Assembly (NCBI RefSeq): GCF_000969445.1
Contig: NZ_JZEY01000054.1
Location: 1,674,001 to 1,738,000 of the forward strand
Direction: 5' to 3'
Origin: Devosia chinhatensis
GTDB taxonomy: Bacteria > Pseudomonadota > Alphaproteobacteria > Rhizobiales > Devosiaceae
Length of the DNA stretch: 64,000 nucleotides
Shown here: positions 54,614-64,000 of the stretch, piece after piece
How the letters are laid out: every line of letters begins with the position of its first letter
Position numbering within the stretch: position 1 is the stretch's first letter
Made by a program: the position numbers and the translations under genes
Notes under the pieces: generated by a model
The model's database searches: none
What the model was told of the DNA's origin: nothing
Seen by the model: the letters and a program-made list of their open reading frames with translations, nothing else

Positions 54614-55945
54614 ATGATCCCGCGCTATTCCCGTCCCGAAATGGTCGCAAACTGGTCGGCCGAGAGCCGCTTTGCCATCTGGTTCGAGATCGAGGCGCAC
54701 GCCACGTCCAAGCTTGCCGAGCTCGGCGTCGTGCCCAAGGAAAGCGCCGATAAGATCTGGGAAGTGATGAACGCTCGCAAGGCGGAGTTGGGCGATTACG
54801 GTTTCGATGTCGAGCGCATCGACGAGATCGAGCGCACTACCAAGCACGACGTCATCGCCTTCCTGACCCACCTCAGCGAAATCGTCGGCCCGGACGCACG
54901 TTTCGTACACCAGGGCATGACCTCGTCGGATATTCTCGACACCACGCTGTCCGTCCAGCTCAAGAATGCCGCCGACTTGCTGCTGGCCGACATAGATGCC
55001 CTGCTGGCAGCGCTGAAGAAGCGCGCCTATGAGCACAAGAACACCATCACCATCGGTCGCAGCCATGGTATCCACGCTGAGCCGACGACATTCGGCGTCA
55101 AGCTCGCGGAGGCCTATGCGGAGTTCAGCCGCAACCGCGCCCGTCTCGTCGCCGCCCGTGATGAGATTGCTACGGCCGCCATTTCTGGCGCCATAGGTAC
55201 TTTCGCCAATATCGACCCATCGGTCGAAGAATATGTCGCCGAAAAGCTCGGTCTCTCCATTGAGCCGGTCTCGACCCAGGTCATCCCGCGCGACCGCCAT
55301 GCCATGTTCTTCGCGACGCTGGGCGTCATTGCCAGCTCAATCGAGCGCGTTGCCGTCGAAATCCGCCACCTCCAGCGCACCGAAGTGCTCGAAGCCGAGG
55401 AATATTTCTCCCCGGGCCAGAAGGGCTCGTCGGCCATGCCGCACAAGCGCAACCCCGTGCTGACGGAGAACCTCACCGGCCTTGCCCGCCTCGTGCGCGG
55501 CATGGTGACCCCGGCACTGGAGAACGTCGCGCTCTGGCATGAACGTGACATCTCGCACTCCTCGGTCGAGCGCATGATCGGCCCCGATGCCACCATCACG
55601 CTCGACTTCGCGCTGGCCCGCCTCACCGGCGTTATCGACAAGCTCGTCGTCTATCCCGAGAACATGCGCAAGAATCTCGACCTGCTCGGTGGCCTGCACA
55701 ATTCGCAGCGCATGTTGCTGGCCCTGACTCAGGCCGGCTACAGCCGCGAGGACAGCTATGCCGCCGTTCAGCGCAACGCCATGAAGGTGTGGGAACATCG
55801 CGGCGACCGCGCAGGCTTGTTCGCGCAAAACCTCAAGGCTGACCCGCAAGTGACTCTCAGTGATGAGCAAATCGATGCAATGTTCGATGACGCCTATCAC
55901 CTCAAGCATGTGGACACGATCTTTGCGCGAGTGTTCGGCGCATGA
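54614..55945 (+). CDS. purB: Adenylosuccinate lyase
   Basis: This 443-residue homotetramer-type enzyme acts twice in purine synthesis, cleaving SAICAR and adenylosuccinate. The superfamily signature GSSAMPHKRNP (about 275-285) and the catalytic segments TSSDILDT and GRSHGIHAEP are intact. It is followed with ATGA overlap by a serine hydrolase and a GNAT gene, then purC further on. Confidence 0.97.
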   Translation: MIPRYSRPEMVANWSAESRFAIWFEIEAHATSKLAELGVVPKESADKIWEVMNARKAELGDYGFDVERIDEIERTTKHDVIAFLTHLSEIVGPDARFVHQGMTSSDILDTTLSVQLKNAADLLLADIDALLAALKKRAYEHKNTITIGRSHGIHAEPTTFGVKLAEAYAEFSRNRARLVAARDEIATAAISGAIGTFANIDPSVEEYVAEKLGLSIEPVSTQVIPRDRHAMFFATLGVIASSIERVAVEIRHLQRTEVLEAEEYFSPGQKGSSAMPHKRNPVLTENLTGLARLVRGMVTPALENVALWHERDISHSSVERMIGPDATITLDFALARLTGVIDKLVVYPENMRKNLDLLGGLHNSQRMLLALTQAGYSREDSYAAVQRNAMKVWEHRGDRAGLFAQNLKADPQVTLSDEQIDAMFDDAYHLKHVDTIFARVFGA

Positions 55946-56487
55946 GGATCGCCGACGCCGCTATCCTGATCGTTCCCGGCCTCGGCAATTCCGGGCCCGG
56001 TCACTGGCAGGTCCGCTGGGCCGAGAAAATGCGTACGGCTGCAATCGTCGAGCAGGCCGAATGGCATGACCCAGACCCCGAAGACTGGGCCGACACCATC
56101 GTGCAGGCCGTCGAACTGGCGGGCAAGCCGGCCGTGATCGTAGCCCATTCGCTCGGCTGCATCGCAGCGGTACGTGCCGCCCCGCGATTGAACACCAAGG
56201 TCCGCGGCGCGCTGCTGGTCGCGCCTCCCGATCTCGAGCGTCCGCATGCGCCCGATGCCGTCCGCGATTTCCTGCCGGTACCACGCGACCCCCTGCCCTT
56301 TCCGTCCCTCCTGGTCGCCTCGTCCAACGATCCCCATTGCAGTCTCGAGCGCGCTGCAGATCTGGCCAGCGCCTGGGGCTCAGATTTCCATGAAGCCGGC
56401 GAAGCCGGCCATCTCAACCTCGAGTCCGGTCATGGTCCCTGGCCGGAAGGCCTGCTCATGTTTACCCGGCTGATGCAGAGGCTGTGA
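55942..56487 (+). CDS. RBBP9/YdeN family serine hydrolase
   Basis: This 181-residue protein fits the RBBP9/YdeN alpha/beta fold: LIVPGLGNSGPGHWQ at the N-terminus, nucleophile Ser in VAHSLGC, Asp in SSNDPHCS and the catalytic His in GHLNLESG. Function is poorly known (esterase/aminopeptidase-like). It overlaps purB and the next GNAT gene by short stop-start overlaps, so it is in one transcript. Confidence 0.9.
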   Translation: MRIADAAILIVPGLGNSGPGHWQVRWAEKMRTAAIVEQAEWHDPDPEDWADTIVQAVELAGKPAVIVAHSLGCIAAVRAAPRLNTKVRGALLVAPPDLERPHAPDAVRDFLPVPRDPLPFPSLLVASSNDPHCSLERAADLASAWGSDFHEAGEAGHLNLESGHGPWPEGLLMFTRLMQRL

Positions 56488-56906
56488 TGAACGGCTACGA
56501 AATCATCCCCAGCACCCCGACGGTTGAGGACTATCTCAGGCTACGCGTATCGGCCGGCCTCAGCGCAAAGACCGAAGAACAAGCATCACGGGGACTTCCC
56601 AACACCTGGTTTGGCGTCACCATCATGGCATCAGGCAGAGCCATCGGCATGGGCCGCATCATCGGAGACGGTGGCACTGCCTTTCAGATCGTTGACATTG
56701 CACTTGAGCCTGCGCATCAGGGCAAGGGTCTCGGCAAGCAAATCATGGCCGCACTGACGGAGCGTCTTGAAGCCCACGCCCCGCGCGGCGCCTATGTCAG
56801 CCTGATAGCGGACGGCGACGCTCGCCACCTTTACGCAAAGTTCGGATTCCAACTCGTCACGCCGGCATCCGTCGGCATGGCAAGGCGAGTGGGCTCAGAC
56901 GCCTGA
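56487..56906 (+). CDS. GNAT family N-acetyltransferase
   Basis: The product is 139 residues from ATG 56487 in a TGATG overlap with the hydrolase. The acetyl-CoA loop is at HQGKGLGKQIM, with GMGRIIGDGG before it and YAKFGFQ near the end. The small size and sequence pattern are typical of unassigned GNAT enzymes; substrate unknown. Confidence 0.88.
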   Translation: MNGYEIIPSTPTVEDYLRLRVSAGLSAKTEEQASRGLPNTWFGVTIMASGRAIGMGRIIGDGGTAFQIVDIALEPAHQGKGLGKQIMAALTERLEAHAPRGAYVSLIADGDARHLYAKFGFQLVTPASVGMARRVGSDA

Positions 56907-57137
56907 ATCCACTCGCTACTTCGCCGAAATGGCGCCGCAAACCCCTGTAATTTGGGCGTTCGCGCCATCTTTGGCATTAAATCTTCTTAACTTGAGAAGC
57001 CGAAGCCACGGGCCTAAATCAACATCCGCTGGTTTGGAAACGCCGGCAGGAGCAAAGAAACCTGCGACGCGACGCTTCCCGAAAACCGGCTACGAATGGG
57101 CCGCCTTCGGCCCGCGCTGTCTTTACGGAGACATATC

Positions 57138-57431
57138 ATGCGCAAACATATCGCTTCCGCCTTCCTCGTCCTTATTGCCCTGGCTCCGGCCGGAGCAAGC
57201 TTCGCCGCTTCGGCCGCGCCGGCGGCGGCCACCAGCGCTGCGGAACAGACCACATCTGGAGTGGTCAAGTTCTTCAACACCCAAGCCCGCTCTTTGGAGC
57301 TCGAAGACGGCAGCTGGTTCTACATGCCCGCCGCCTACAAGGCGCCCGACATCAAGGTTGGCCAGAAGGTTACCGTCCACTGGCAACAGAATGGCTCGGC
57401 GCACGACGTGACAAGTATCGACCTCAGCTGA
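57138..57431 (+). CDS. DUF1344 family exported protein
   Basis: This 97-residue periplasmic protein starts at ATG 57138 with CGGAG 7-8 nt upstream. The signal peptide spans 1-23 (APAGASFA). After an Ala-rich linker, the domain reads TSGVVKFFNTQARSLELEDG then IKVGQKVTVHW, a small beta-barrel seen in DUF1344. Function unknown. Followed by a terminator shared with the convergent gene. Confidence 0.85.
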   Translation: MRKHIASAFLVLIALAPAGASFAASAAPAAATSAAEQTTSGVVKFFNTQARSLELEDGSWFYMPAAYKAPDIKVGQKVTVHWQQNGSAHDVTSIDLS

Positions 57432-57449
57432 GCATAGCGCAACGAAAAA

Positions 57450-57472
57450 GGGAGCCGGCAATGCCGACTCCC
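57450..57472 (-). terminator. Terminator after the zeta-subunit gene
   Basis: A 10-bp stem with one G-U pair, GGGAGCCGGC (57450-57459) against GCCGACTCCC (57463-57472), and a 3-nt loop. On the minus strand CCCTTTTTCG supplies the U-run. It may also serve the convergent DUF1344 gene. Confidence 0.8.
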
Positions 57473-57497
57473 TCGAACTTGTGCGCCGGCACAGGTC

Positions 57498-57821
57498 TTA
57501 GCCTTCCGAGGCGACCTGCTCGTTGGCAACGCCTACCAGCTGATCCATCTTGGCGCGAATTGCGGCATCATCGATGGCAACGCCCTTCGCCTTGAGATCG
57601 CCCGACACCTTATCGAAAACGTCGCTGTCACCCGGCTTTGCAAAATCGGCAGCGACCACTTCCGCAGCATAGGCATTGGCAGCGTCACCGCTGAGGCCGA
57701 GCATTTCGGCCACCCAAAGACCCAGGAGTTTGTTACGGCGGGCTTCGGCCTTGAACTTCTTCTCCGCGTCGAAGGCAAACTTGGCTTCCTGGCCCTTCTG
57801 CCGATCTTCAAACTGGCTCAT
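57498..57821 (-). CDS. F1F0-ATPase inhibitor zeta subunit (DUF1476)
   Basis: The product is 107 residues from ATG 57821 with GGGAGAG upstream. The N-terminus [18 protein letters not shown] and the helical bundle that follows match DUF1476, the zeta subunit that inhibits reverse ATP hydrolysis in alphaproteobacteria (first described in Paracoccus). The length is standard. Divergent from purC. Confidence 0.93.
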   Translation of the reverse strand: MSQFEDRQKGQEAKFAFDAEKKFKAEARRNKLLGLWVAEMLGLSGDAANAYAAEVVAADFAKPGDSDVFDKVSGDLKAKGVAIDDAAIRAKMDQLVGVANEQVASEG

Positions 57822-58027
57822 GTTCTCTCCCAAGGTCTGTCTGGTGCCGCATAAGCGGCTGTCACCTTGGACATAGGCGGTCTTTTCCCGCAAATCAACG
57901 CCGCCCCCAAGGCTGCGACGCCTTGCCATGGCCCGCCAGTGTGGCAGGAAAGCCCTTGCTTTCTTGTCCCGTTCTGGCGCATGAAGCGGCCCAATCCACC
58001 CCACCTCTCAAAGGCAACGGATTCGAG

Positions 58028-58792
58028 ATGAACCGTCGACGCAAAATCTATGAGGGCAAGGCCAAGATCCTGTTCGAGGGTCCCGAGCCGGGCACTTTGG
58101 TGCAATACTTCAAGGACGACGCCACTGCCGGAAACGGCGCGCGTCATGAAGTGATCGATGGCAAGGGCGTGCTGAACAACCGGATTTCCGAGTTTATCTT
58201 CTCCAAGCTCAACGATCTGGGAATTCCGACCCATTTCCTGCGCCGCATCAACATGCGCGAGCAGTTGATCAAGGAAGTCGAGATCATCCCGCTCGAGATC
58301 ATCGTGCGCAATTATGCTGCCGGTTCTCTGGCAAAGCGTCTCGGCCTCGAACCCGGCACCCGCCTGCCCCGTTCGATCATCGAATTCTGCTACAAGGACG
58401 ATGCACTGGGCGACCCCATGGTCTCCGAAGAACACATTACTGCCTTCGGCTGGGCCAACCCCGCCGAGCTCGACGACATCATGAGCCTGGCCGTCCGTAT
58501 CAACGACTTTCTGACCGGCCTCTTCATGGGCGTCGGCATCCAGTTGGTGGACTTCAAGATCGAAGTTGGCCGGCTCTATGAAGGCGACCTCATGCGCATC
58601 GTGCTGGCCGACGAGATCAGCCCGGACAATTGCCGGTTGTGGGACATCAAGACGCGCAATAAGCTCGACAAGGACCGCTTCCGTGAGAACCTTGGCGGCC
58701 TGGTCGAAAGCTATCGCGAAGTGGCCCAGCGCCTCGGCATCCTAGTTGAAAACGACAATGCGCTGACCACCGGTCCGCGCCTTGTCCAGTAA
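58028..58792 (+). CDS. purC: SAICAR synthetase
   Basis: The product is 254 residues from ATG 58028. The ATP-grasp-like fold with [12 protein letters not shown] at the start, the substrate Lys/Arg in [16 protein letters not shown], and [10 protein letters not shown] plus [12 protein letters not shown] at the catalytic site are present. It joins aspartate to CAIR in de novo purine synthesis. First gene of the purC-purS-(insert)-purQ-(insert)-purL run. Confidence 0.96.
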   Translation: MNRRRKIYEGKAKILFEGPEPGTLVQYFKDDATAGNGARHEVIDGKGVLNNRISEFIFSKLNDLGIPTHFLRRINMREQLIKEVEIIPLEIIVRNYAAGSLAKRLGLEPGTRLPRSIIEFCYKDDALGDPMVSEEHITAFGWANPAELDDIMSLAVRINDFLTGLFMGVGIQLVDFKIEVGRLYEGDLMRIVLADEISPDNCRLWDIKTRNKLDKDRFRENLGGLVESYREVAQRLGILVENDNALTTGPRLVQ

Positions 58793-58809
58793 TTTCGGGA
58801 ACAGATCAG

Positions 58810-59052
58810 ATGAAGGCGCGCGTCATCGTCACCCTCAAGACCGGCGTTCTCGATCCTCAGGGCCAGGCCATCGAAGGCTCCCTGGCAAGCCTCGGATTCG
58901 GCGGCGTTAACAGTGTTCGGCAGGGCAAGGTTTTTGATCTAGAAATCCACGGAACCGACACGGAATCCGCGCGTTCACAGATCAGTGCGATGTGCGAAAA
59001 GCTGCTCGCGAACACCGTGATCGAAAACTACGCGATCGAAATTTCAAATTAA
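58810..59052 (+). CDS. purS: FGAM synthase subunit PurS
   Basis: This 80-residue subunit of the three-part FGAM synthase bridges PurL and PurQ. The pattern KARVIVTLKTGVLDPQGQA and the C-terminal NTVIENYAIEI match the family, and its size is typical. It starts 17 bp after purC. Confidence 0.96.
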   Translation: MKARVIVTLKTGVLDPQGQAIEGSLASLGFGGVNSVRQGKVFDLEIHGTDTESARSQISAMCEKLLANTVIENYAIEISN

Positions 59053-59105
59053 CCGCTTTGCGGCAGACTACTAGTCGCGCCCGTTTGGCGCAGGACCATA
59101 TAGCC

Positions 59106-59192
59106 ATGCGTAAGACCCAGATTGCTCTCTCCGTCATGTTCTTCGCCTCTCTTGGCCTGCTGTTCGCAGCATATGCGTCGGTCCCGGTCTAA
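59106..59192 (+). CDS. Possible 28-residue membrane peptide
   Basis: ATG 59106 opens a 28-residue frame with a basic start (MRKTQIALS) and one hydrophobic helix (about 6-24), ending ASVPV. AGGA lies 11-12 nt upstream, a weak ribosome site. It is in the purS-acyltransferase gap. A real small membrane peptide or a chance frame; function unknown. Confidence 0.35.
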   Translation: MRKTQIALSVMFFASLGLLFAAYASVPV

Positions 59193-59326
59193 GCACTGGC
59201 CTTTATCGGTCTGCTTAGCGAAATCCTTACCAAGCCTGTGACTTTCCCGCCGGACCTGGCGCGCTTAACGCGGCAGTGAGACAGCGTGGTCTATGCTGAC
59301 CCCAATCTGCTTTTGGGGGTGTGAGG

Positions 59327-60397
59327 ATGGAACGCGGCATTACTCGATTAGATTGGGTGGATATGGCCAAGGGCCTGTCCATATTTCTGGTCGTCATCAT
59401 GTATTGCGCTTCCAGCGTGGGCGAGGACACCGGTCAGATCGGGTTCCTCCACTGGACGATCGCATTCGCCATGCCATTCCGCATGCCGGAGTTCTTCCTG
59501 CTCTCCGGCCTTTTCCTGGGCAACGTAATTGCTCGACCCTGGCGAGCCTATGCAGACCGAAGGGTCGTCCATTACTTTTACTTCTATGCTCTTTGGGCGC
59601 TGATCCACATTCTTTTCAAGGAAGCCCTTGTGGGGCGCGAACCTCTCGGCGCCGCTACTTCGCTGGCATGGGCGGTTGTGTCGCCGTATGGCGTTCTATG
59701 GTTCATCTACATGCTGGGCATTATGGGGCTGGCGAGCAAGTTCCTGCACGACATCAAGGCGCCACATCTGGGCTTGCTGGCCATTGCTGCCCTCTTGCAG
59801 ATGGCAAGCATTCAGACTGGAAGCTACCTCGTCGATCAGTTCGCCGCATATTTCGTCTATTTCTATGCGGGCTACGTGTTGGCGCCGCAGATCTTCCGGC
59901 TAGCGGCCTGGGCAGCCGATCATACGACAGCAGCGCTCGCGCTTCTGGCCGCTTGGGCTTTGAGCAACGCCGTAATGGTGTTCAGCCCTGGCTTCCACAT
60001 CGACCCCGTCCACATCCAGATGGGTTGGGCTGCCCTGCCGGGCCTGCATCTGATCATGGCGCTAGCCGGTTCACTCGCCATTGTCATTGTGGCTTCGCTT
60101 CTGGTGAAGCTGCCCTGGATGGCCTGGCTCAAATGGCTGGGTTCGAAATCTCTGGTCGTCTATGTAGCCTTCGTCCTGCCCATGGGCATTGCCCGCATCG
60201 CACTTCTGCGTTTTGGCATCGACAACCCGAACATTGTCAGTCTCATCACCATGGTCGTCGCCATCACTTCCCCGCTTCTCCTCTGGTGGATCGTGCAAAG
60301 GGTCGGATTTGGCCGGTTCCTGTTCGAACGCCCAGCATGGGCGCACCTGCCTGGTACTCGGCGCGAAAAGCCAATGGCTGCGGTGCCGGCTGAATAA
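59327..60397 (+). CDS. Acyltransferase family 3-type membrane protein
   Basis: The product is 356 residues with about ten transmembrane helices, from ATG 59327 (a GTG two codons earlier is possible). The N-terminus [16 protein letters not shown] and the [12 protein letters not shown] segment match acyltransferase family 3 (PF01757), which O-acylates sugars or glycans. It breaks the purS-purQ adjacency and has its own terminator, so it is likely an insertion in the pur cluster rather than a purine gene. Confidence 0.85.
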   Translation: MERGITRLDWVDMAKGLSIFLVVIMYCASSVGEDTGQIGFLHWTIAFAMPFRMPEFFLLSGLFLGNVIARPWRAYADRRVVHYFYFYALWALIHILFKEALVGREPLGAATSLAWAVVSPYGVLWFIYMLGIMGLASKFLHDIKAPHLGLLAIAALLQMASIQTGSYLVDQFAAYFVYFYAGYVLAPQIFRLAAWAADHTTAALALLAAWALSNAVMVFSPGFHIDPVHIQMGWAALPGLHLIMALAGSLAIVIVASLLVKLPWMAWLKWLGSKSLVVYVAFVLPMGIARIALLRFGIDNPNIVSLITMVVAITSPLLLWWIVQRVGFGRFLFERPAWAHLPGTRREKPMAAVPAE

Positions 60398-60410
60398 GGT
60401 TACCAGCTCT

Positions 60411-60448
60411 AAAAGCAGGGCGGGAGAAGTTCAAACCGCCCAGCTTTT
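60411..60448 (+). terminator. Terminator after the acyltransferase gene
   Basis: AAAAGC-A-GGGCGG (60411-60423) pairs with CCGCCC-A-GCTTTT (60436-60448) around a 12-nt loop, leaving one A-A mismatch and ending in TTTT. It should separate the acyltransferase from purQ, implying a purQ promoter in 60449-60536. Confidence 0.75.
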
Positions 60449-60536
60449 GCCGGCCGGCATGCGCCAGGCTCTTGCCTTTTTGCGCAAGACTCACCACAAG
60501 GGCCTCGCATACCCCTCAGAGACAAAGGATCAAGCG

Positions 60537-61205
60537 ATGAAGGCCGCTGTCATCGTGTTTCCGGGACTCAATCGCGACCGCGACATGATCGCGGCGTTGA
60601 GCAAGATCGGGGGTACGAATCCCGCCGTCGTCTGGCACCAGGATGCCGACATTCCCGACGCCGATCTCATCGTCATCCCGGGAGGCTTCTCCTATGGCGA
60701 TTACCTGCGGTGCGGAGCCATCGCGGCACGTTCGCCCATCATGGAAAAGCTGCGCGAACGCGCTGCACGTGGCGTCAAGGTCCTGGGTGTCTGCAACGGC
60801 TTCCAGATTCTCATAGAGGCCGGGCTGCTGCCGGGCGCGCTGATGCGAAATACCTCGCTGAAATTCGTGTGTCGCGAGGTAAAGCTTGAGGTCGTCAATG
60901 CGCAGACCGACTTCACCCGAGGCTATGCCAAGGGCCAGATCATTCGCTGCCCGGTTGCCCACCACGACGGCAATTATTTCGCCGATTCCGAAACCCTCAA
61001 GCGCATCGAGGACAATGGTCAGGTTGCCTTCCGCTACGCAGAGGGCACCAATCCCAACGGCTCGCTGAACAATATTGCCGGCGTCTTCAACGAGCAGAAG
61101 AATGTGCTGGGCCTCATGCCCCATCCCGAAAACCTGATCGAGGCCGCCCATGGCGGGGATGACGGGCGCGCCCTTTTCGCGGCCGCGCTGCAGCAGGTCG
61201 CATAA
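60537..61205 (+). CDS. purQ: FGAM synthase glutaminase subunit PurQ
   Basis: The product is 222 residues from ATG 60537. This class I glutamine amidotransferase supplies ammonia to PurL. The nucleophile Cys lies in GVCNGFQIL (about residue 86) and the His/Glu pair in LMPHPEN near 198. The N-terminal [12 protein letters not shown] and the oxyanion loop [13 protein letters not shown] are typical. The next ATG starts one base after its stop. Confidence 0.96.
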   Translation: MKAAVIVFPGLNRDRDMIAALSKIGGTNPAVVWHQDADIPDADLIVIPGGFSYGDYLRCGAIAARSPIMEKLRERAARGVKVLGVCNGFQILIEAGLLPGALMRNTSLKFVCREVKLEVVNAQTDFTRGYAKGQIIRCPVAHHDGNYFADSETLKRIEDNGQVAFRYAEGTNPNGSLNNIAGVFNEQKNVLGLMPHPENLIEAAHGGDDGRALFAAALQQVA

Positions 61206-61847
61206 ATGAGCGGGCGCCGCGCGCTGACCTGGCTGGGTCTGCTGCTCGGCGCGGCGGGCTTGACGCTGCAATTCACCATCTCCATGCAAGCCCTGATGGC
61301 TGGTGGACGGGATCTGCCCGGGGCGCTCGGCCATTTCTTCTCGTATTACACGATCCTCAACAACATTGCGGTGGTCCTGGTCTATCTTTCGGCCGCAACG
61401 TCATGGGGCTGGCTGTCGCCGTTCCGCGGCCCGCTGGTGCGCGGCATCGTAACCGCCAATATCGCGCTGGTGGGGCTTTATGTATTCTTCGTGCTGCGCT
61501 TCCTGCAAACGCTGGATGGCGCGTTCCTCGTTGCGGATACGATCCTGCATTACATCGCCCCTGTGCTCTATGTAGCCTGGTGGGCGATCACCCAGCGCCA
61601 CGGATCGCTGCGATGGTCCAGCCTGCCAATGATGCTGGTCCCGACACTGGTCTATTTCGTCTATGCCATGGCCCGTGGAGCCTGGGTGCAGGAATATCCC
61701 TATCCTATCCTCAACGCCGTCCGGCTCGGCTACGGCCAGGTCGGCATCAACGCCATCTATATGAGCCTCTTTCTAGCCGTGCTGGCGGCTCTCGTCATCG
61801 CAGCCGACATGCTTCTTGCCCGAACGTCCCGGACAGTTACCCAATGA
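61206..61847 (+). CDS. Pr6Pr family membrane protein
   Basis: This 213-residue protein has six transmembrane helices, with [18 protein letters not shown] (about 44-61) and a short conserved loop with [12 protein letters not shown]. These fit the Pr6Pr/FAR-17a-like family of uncharacterised integral membrane proteins. It is wedged exactly between purQ (adjacent) and purL (ATGA overlap), so it is translated with them; a purine role is not known. Confidence 0.8.
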   Translation: MSGRRALTWLGLLLGAAGLTLQFTISMQALMAGGRDLPGALGHFFSYYTILNNIAVVLVYLSAATSWGWLSPFRGPLVRGIVTANIALVGLYVFFVLRFLQTLDGAFLVADTILHYIAPVLYVAWWAITQRHGSLRWSSLPMMLVPTLVYFVYAMARGAWVQEYPYPILNAVRLGYGQVGINAIYMSLFLAVLAALVIAADMLLARTSRTVTQ

Positions 61848-64000
61848 CCCTTCGCACCGACATCGCCATTACGCCCGAACTCGTCGCCAATCACGGCCTC
61901 AAGCCGGATGAGTACCAGAAAATCCTCGACCTGATCGGGCGCGAGCCGACCTATACAGAACTCGGCATCTTCTCGGCCATGTGGAACGAACATTGCTCCT
62001 ACAAGAGTTCCAAGAAGTGGCTACGCACCCTGCCGACCTCGGGCCCGCGCGTAATCCAGGGCCCAGGCGAGAATGCGGGCGTCGTCGATATTGGCGATGG
62101 CCAGGCCGTTGTCTTTAAGATGGAATCGCACAATCACCCCAGCTTCATCGAGCCCTATCAGGGCGCCGCGACCGGGGTGGGCGGTATCCTTCGTGACGTT
62201 TTCACCATGGGCGCTCGTCCCGTGGCAGCGATGAACGCGCTCCGCTTCGGCGCGCCCGAGCACGAAAAGACCCGTCACCTCGTCAATGGCGTAGTGGCCG
62301 GCGTGGGTGGCTACGGCAATTCCTTTGGCGTACCGACCGTCGGCGGCGAAGTCGAGTTCGACGCCCGCTATAACGGCAATAACCTCGTCAATGCCTTCGC
62401 GGCTGGCCTCGCCGATACCGACAAGATTTTTTATTCCAAGGCCGAAGGCGTCGGCCTGCCGGTTGTATATCTGGGCGCCAAAACCGGGCGCGATGGCGTG
62501 GGCGGCGCAACCATGGCCTCGGCAGAATTCGGCGACGACATCGAGGAAAAGCGCCCCACCGTGCAGGTCGGCGACCCTTTTACCGAGAAGCGTTTGCTTG
62601 AGGCTTGCCTGGAACTCATGGCCACCGGCGCCGTGATCGCCATTCAGGATATGGGCGCGGCAGGTCTCACCTGCTCCGCCGTCGAAATGGGCGCCAAGGG
62701 CGATCTCGGCATCGAACTCGACCTCGACAAGGTACCCGTGCGCGAAGCGCACATGACCGCCTACGAAATGATGCTGTCCGAAAGCCAGGAGCGCATGCTC
62801 ATGGTGCTCCATCCGGACAAGGAAGCTGCAGCGCGCGCTGTGTTCGAAAAGTGGGAACTCGACTTCGCCACCGTCGGTAAGACCACCGACGATTTGCGCT
62901 TCCGCGTGTACTGGCAGGGCGAAGAAGTCGCCAACCTGCCGATCAAGGAGTTGGGCGACGAAGCGCCCGAATATGACCGTCCCTGGACCGAGCCCAAAAT
63001 CCCGGCGGCTCTGGCCCATACCGACGTCCCGCAAATGGACGTCTCCGAAGCGCTGATTGCCTTGATCGGTGGCCATCACTGCTCGTCGCGCCGCTGGGTG
63101 TATGAGCAATATGACACCCTGATCCAGGGCAATACGATGCAACGCCCCGGCGGCGATGCGGGCGTCATCCGCGTCGACGGAGCTGAGACCAAGGGCCTGG
63201 CCTTCACCTCCGACGTCAATCCGCGCTATTGCGAAGCGAACCCATTCGAGGGTGGAAAGCAGGCGGTCGCCGAAGCCTGGCGCAATCTCACCGCGACCGG
63301 TGCGGAGCCGCTGGCGGCCACGGACAACCTCAATTTCGGCAATCCCGAGCGTCCTGAGATCATGGGACAGTTCGTCAAGGCCGTCGAAGGCATTGGCGAG
63401 GCCTGCCGCGCACTCGATTTTCCCATCGTCTCGGGCAATGTCAGCCTCTATAACGAAACCAATGGCCGCGGCATCCTGCCGACCCCCACGATCGGCGGCG
63501 TGGGTCTGCTGCCAGAATGGGAAAAGAGCGTCGGCATCGGATTTGTCGCCGAGAACCAGCCGATCCTCCTGATCGGCGGGCCTGCCGAGCGCGGCACCCA
63601 TCTTGGCCAGTCCATCTATCTGCGCGATCTCTTTGACCGTCGCGATGGCGACGCGCCTCATGTCGACCTCGCTGCCGAGCGCAAGGCTGGCGACTTCGTT
63701 CGCAAACTTATCCGCTCGGGCGTCGTCACAGCCTGTCACGACCTGTCCGATGGCGGCCTGGGCGTCGCTTTGGCAGAAATGGCGATCGCCGGCGGCATTG
63801 GCGCCAACGTCACCGATGTCGAGGGCAATGATCCGGTTCTGACCTTCTTTGGCGAGGATCAGGGACGCTATCTTCTCACCCTCAATCTAGATCCTCAGGG
63901 CGACGCGATTGCAGACCTTTGGGCCGAGGCTGAGAGCCTGGGAGTTTATGCGCCTTGGATCGGCACGACGGGCGGCAGCACCCTGACGCTCGGGGCGGCG
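61844..64000 (+). CDS. purL: FGAM synthase subunit PurL (3' end outside window)
   Basis: The frame is open for 719 codons to the window edge; small-type PurL is usually about 735-740, so only a short C-terminal part is missing. ATP/FGAR-binding segments are present: [10 protein letters not shown] near the N-terminus, [25 protein letters not shown], and [16 protein letters not shown] in the second half. It completes the FGAM synthase of purS, purQ and purL. The overlap with the Pr6Pr gene means joint translation. Confidence 0.96.
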   Translation, partial: MTLRTDIAITPELVANHGLKPDEYQKILDLIGREPTYTELGIFSAMWNEHCSYKSSKKWLRTLPTSGPRVIQGPGENAGVVDIGDGQAVVFKMESHNHPSFIEPYQGAATGVGGILRDVFTMGARPVAAMNALRFGAPEHEKTRHLVNGVVAGVGGYGNSFGVPTVGGEVEFDARYNGNNLVNAFAAGLADTDKIFYSKAEGVGLPVVYLGAKTGRDGVGGATMASAEFGDDIEEKRPTVQVGDPFTEKRLLEACLELMATGAVIAIQDMGAAGLTCSAVEMGAKGDLGIELDLDKVPVREAHMTAYEMMLSESQERMLMVLHPDKEAAARAVFEKWELDFATVGKTTDDLRFRVYWQGEEVANLPIKELGDEAPEYDRPWTEPKIPAALAHTDVPQMDVSEALIALIGGHHCSSRRWVYEQYDTLIQGNTMQRPGGDAGVIRVDGAETKGLAFTSDVNPRYCEANPFEGGKQAVAEAWRNLTATGAEPLAATDNLNFGNPERPEIMGQFVKAVEGIGEACRALDFPIVSGNVSLYNETNGRGILPTPTIGGVGLLPEWEKSVGIGFVAENQPILLIGGPAERGTHLGQSIYLRDLFDRRDGDAPHVDLAAERKAGDFVRKLIRSGVVTACHDLSDGGLGVALAEMAIAGGIGANVTDVEGNDPVLTFFGEDQGRYLLTLNLDPQGDAIADLWAEAESLGVYAPWIGTTGGSTLTLGAA

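Noticed and set aside
56977-56990. CtrA box (TTAA...TTAA) upstream of the DUF1344 gene
   Set aside because: The spacer is 6 nt, not 7, so it does not meet the consensus.
62021-63739. Long minus-strand open frame of 572 codons opposite purL
   Set aside because: It is the antisense of purL, which has complete family motifs. Its sequence shows the His/Gly/Arg/Ala bias of high-GC reverse frames and no family pattern.

Overview
This is a high-GC alphaproteobacterial chromosome segment. The gene content points to Hyphomicrobiales, most likely a Devosia-like organism. That placement is inferred from gene families and neighbourhoods: SufU-like scaffold/folE/hisI, cysE next to DUF3126, BTLCP (PF06035-type) cysteine peptidases, the F1-ATPase zeta inhibitor, PAS_5, the CHCC zinc-finger protein and an Fe-S photolyase. 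It was not tested by a search.

About 1-17.3 kb is a cell-surface and exopolysaccharide block, nearly all on the minus strand. It holds a large surface protein running off the left edge (Ig-like and beta-helix modules, no signal peptide), the HlyD-type adaptor and ABC transporter of a type I secretion system, two O-antigen-ligase/polymerase-like membrane proteins and a Wzz/BY-kinase chain-length regulator. It also holds a PPP-type phosphatase, a phosphohexomutase and UDP-glucose dehydrogenase. Two phage/GTA-like structural genes, one of them a spike-base homologue, are embedded in it. Three LapG-family (BTLCP) cysteine peptidases (13.6, 20.7 and 28.5 kb), two PilZ proteins and a diguanylate cyclase elsewhere suggest that adhesion is controlled by c-di-GMP and proteolysis.

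From 17.4 to 44.1 kb the content is mainly housekeeping: arfB, thrS, yidD, a SufU-like scaffold, folE, corA, hisI, rhomboid protease, PAS and PilZ proteins, cysE, an FAD monooxygenase, an MFS exporter, Fe-S photolyase, a divergent gluconate/pentose-phosphate cluster (gnd against gno-gntK), SDRs, CYTH, CsbD, an RluA-family enzyme, and ASCH-RidA. A lower-GC patch (24.45-26.0 kb) between hisI and the rhomboid gene carries a lone reverse transcriptase with no visible intron or retron partner.

At 44.17-44.25 kb is tRNA-Leu(UAA). Beside it lies a second lower-GC island (44.3-46.4 kb) with two overlapping minus-strand genes. The upstream one joins a phage MuF-like module to a C-terminal PD-(D/E)xK nuclease-like domain. 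The downstream one is an unrecognised 239-residue protein positioned as its immunity partner. A perfect 10-bp inverted repeat overlaps the toxin ribosome-binding site. This pair is my best candidate for an undescribed system.

From 46.4 to 64 kb the window returns to housekeeping genes: gpt, cinA-like, map, radC, ccdA, mscS, a GGDEF protein, rpe, PilZ and purB. The purine cluster purC-purS-purQ-purL follows, interrupted by an acyltransferase (own terminator) and a Pr6Pr-family membrane protein. purL runs off the right edge.
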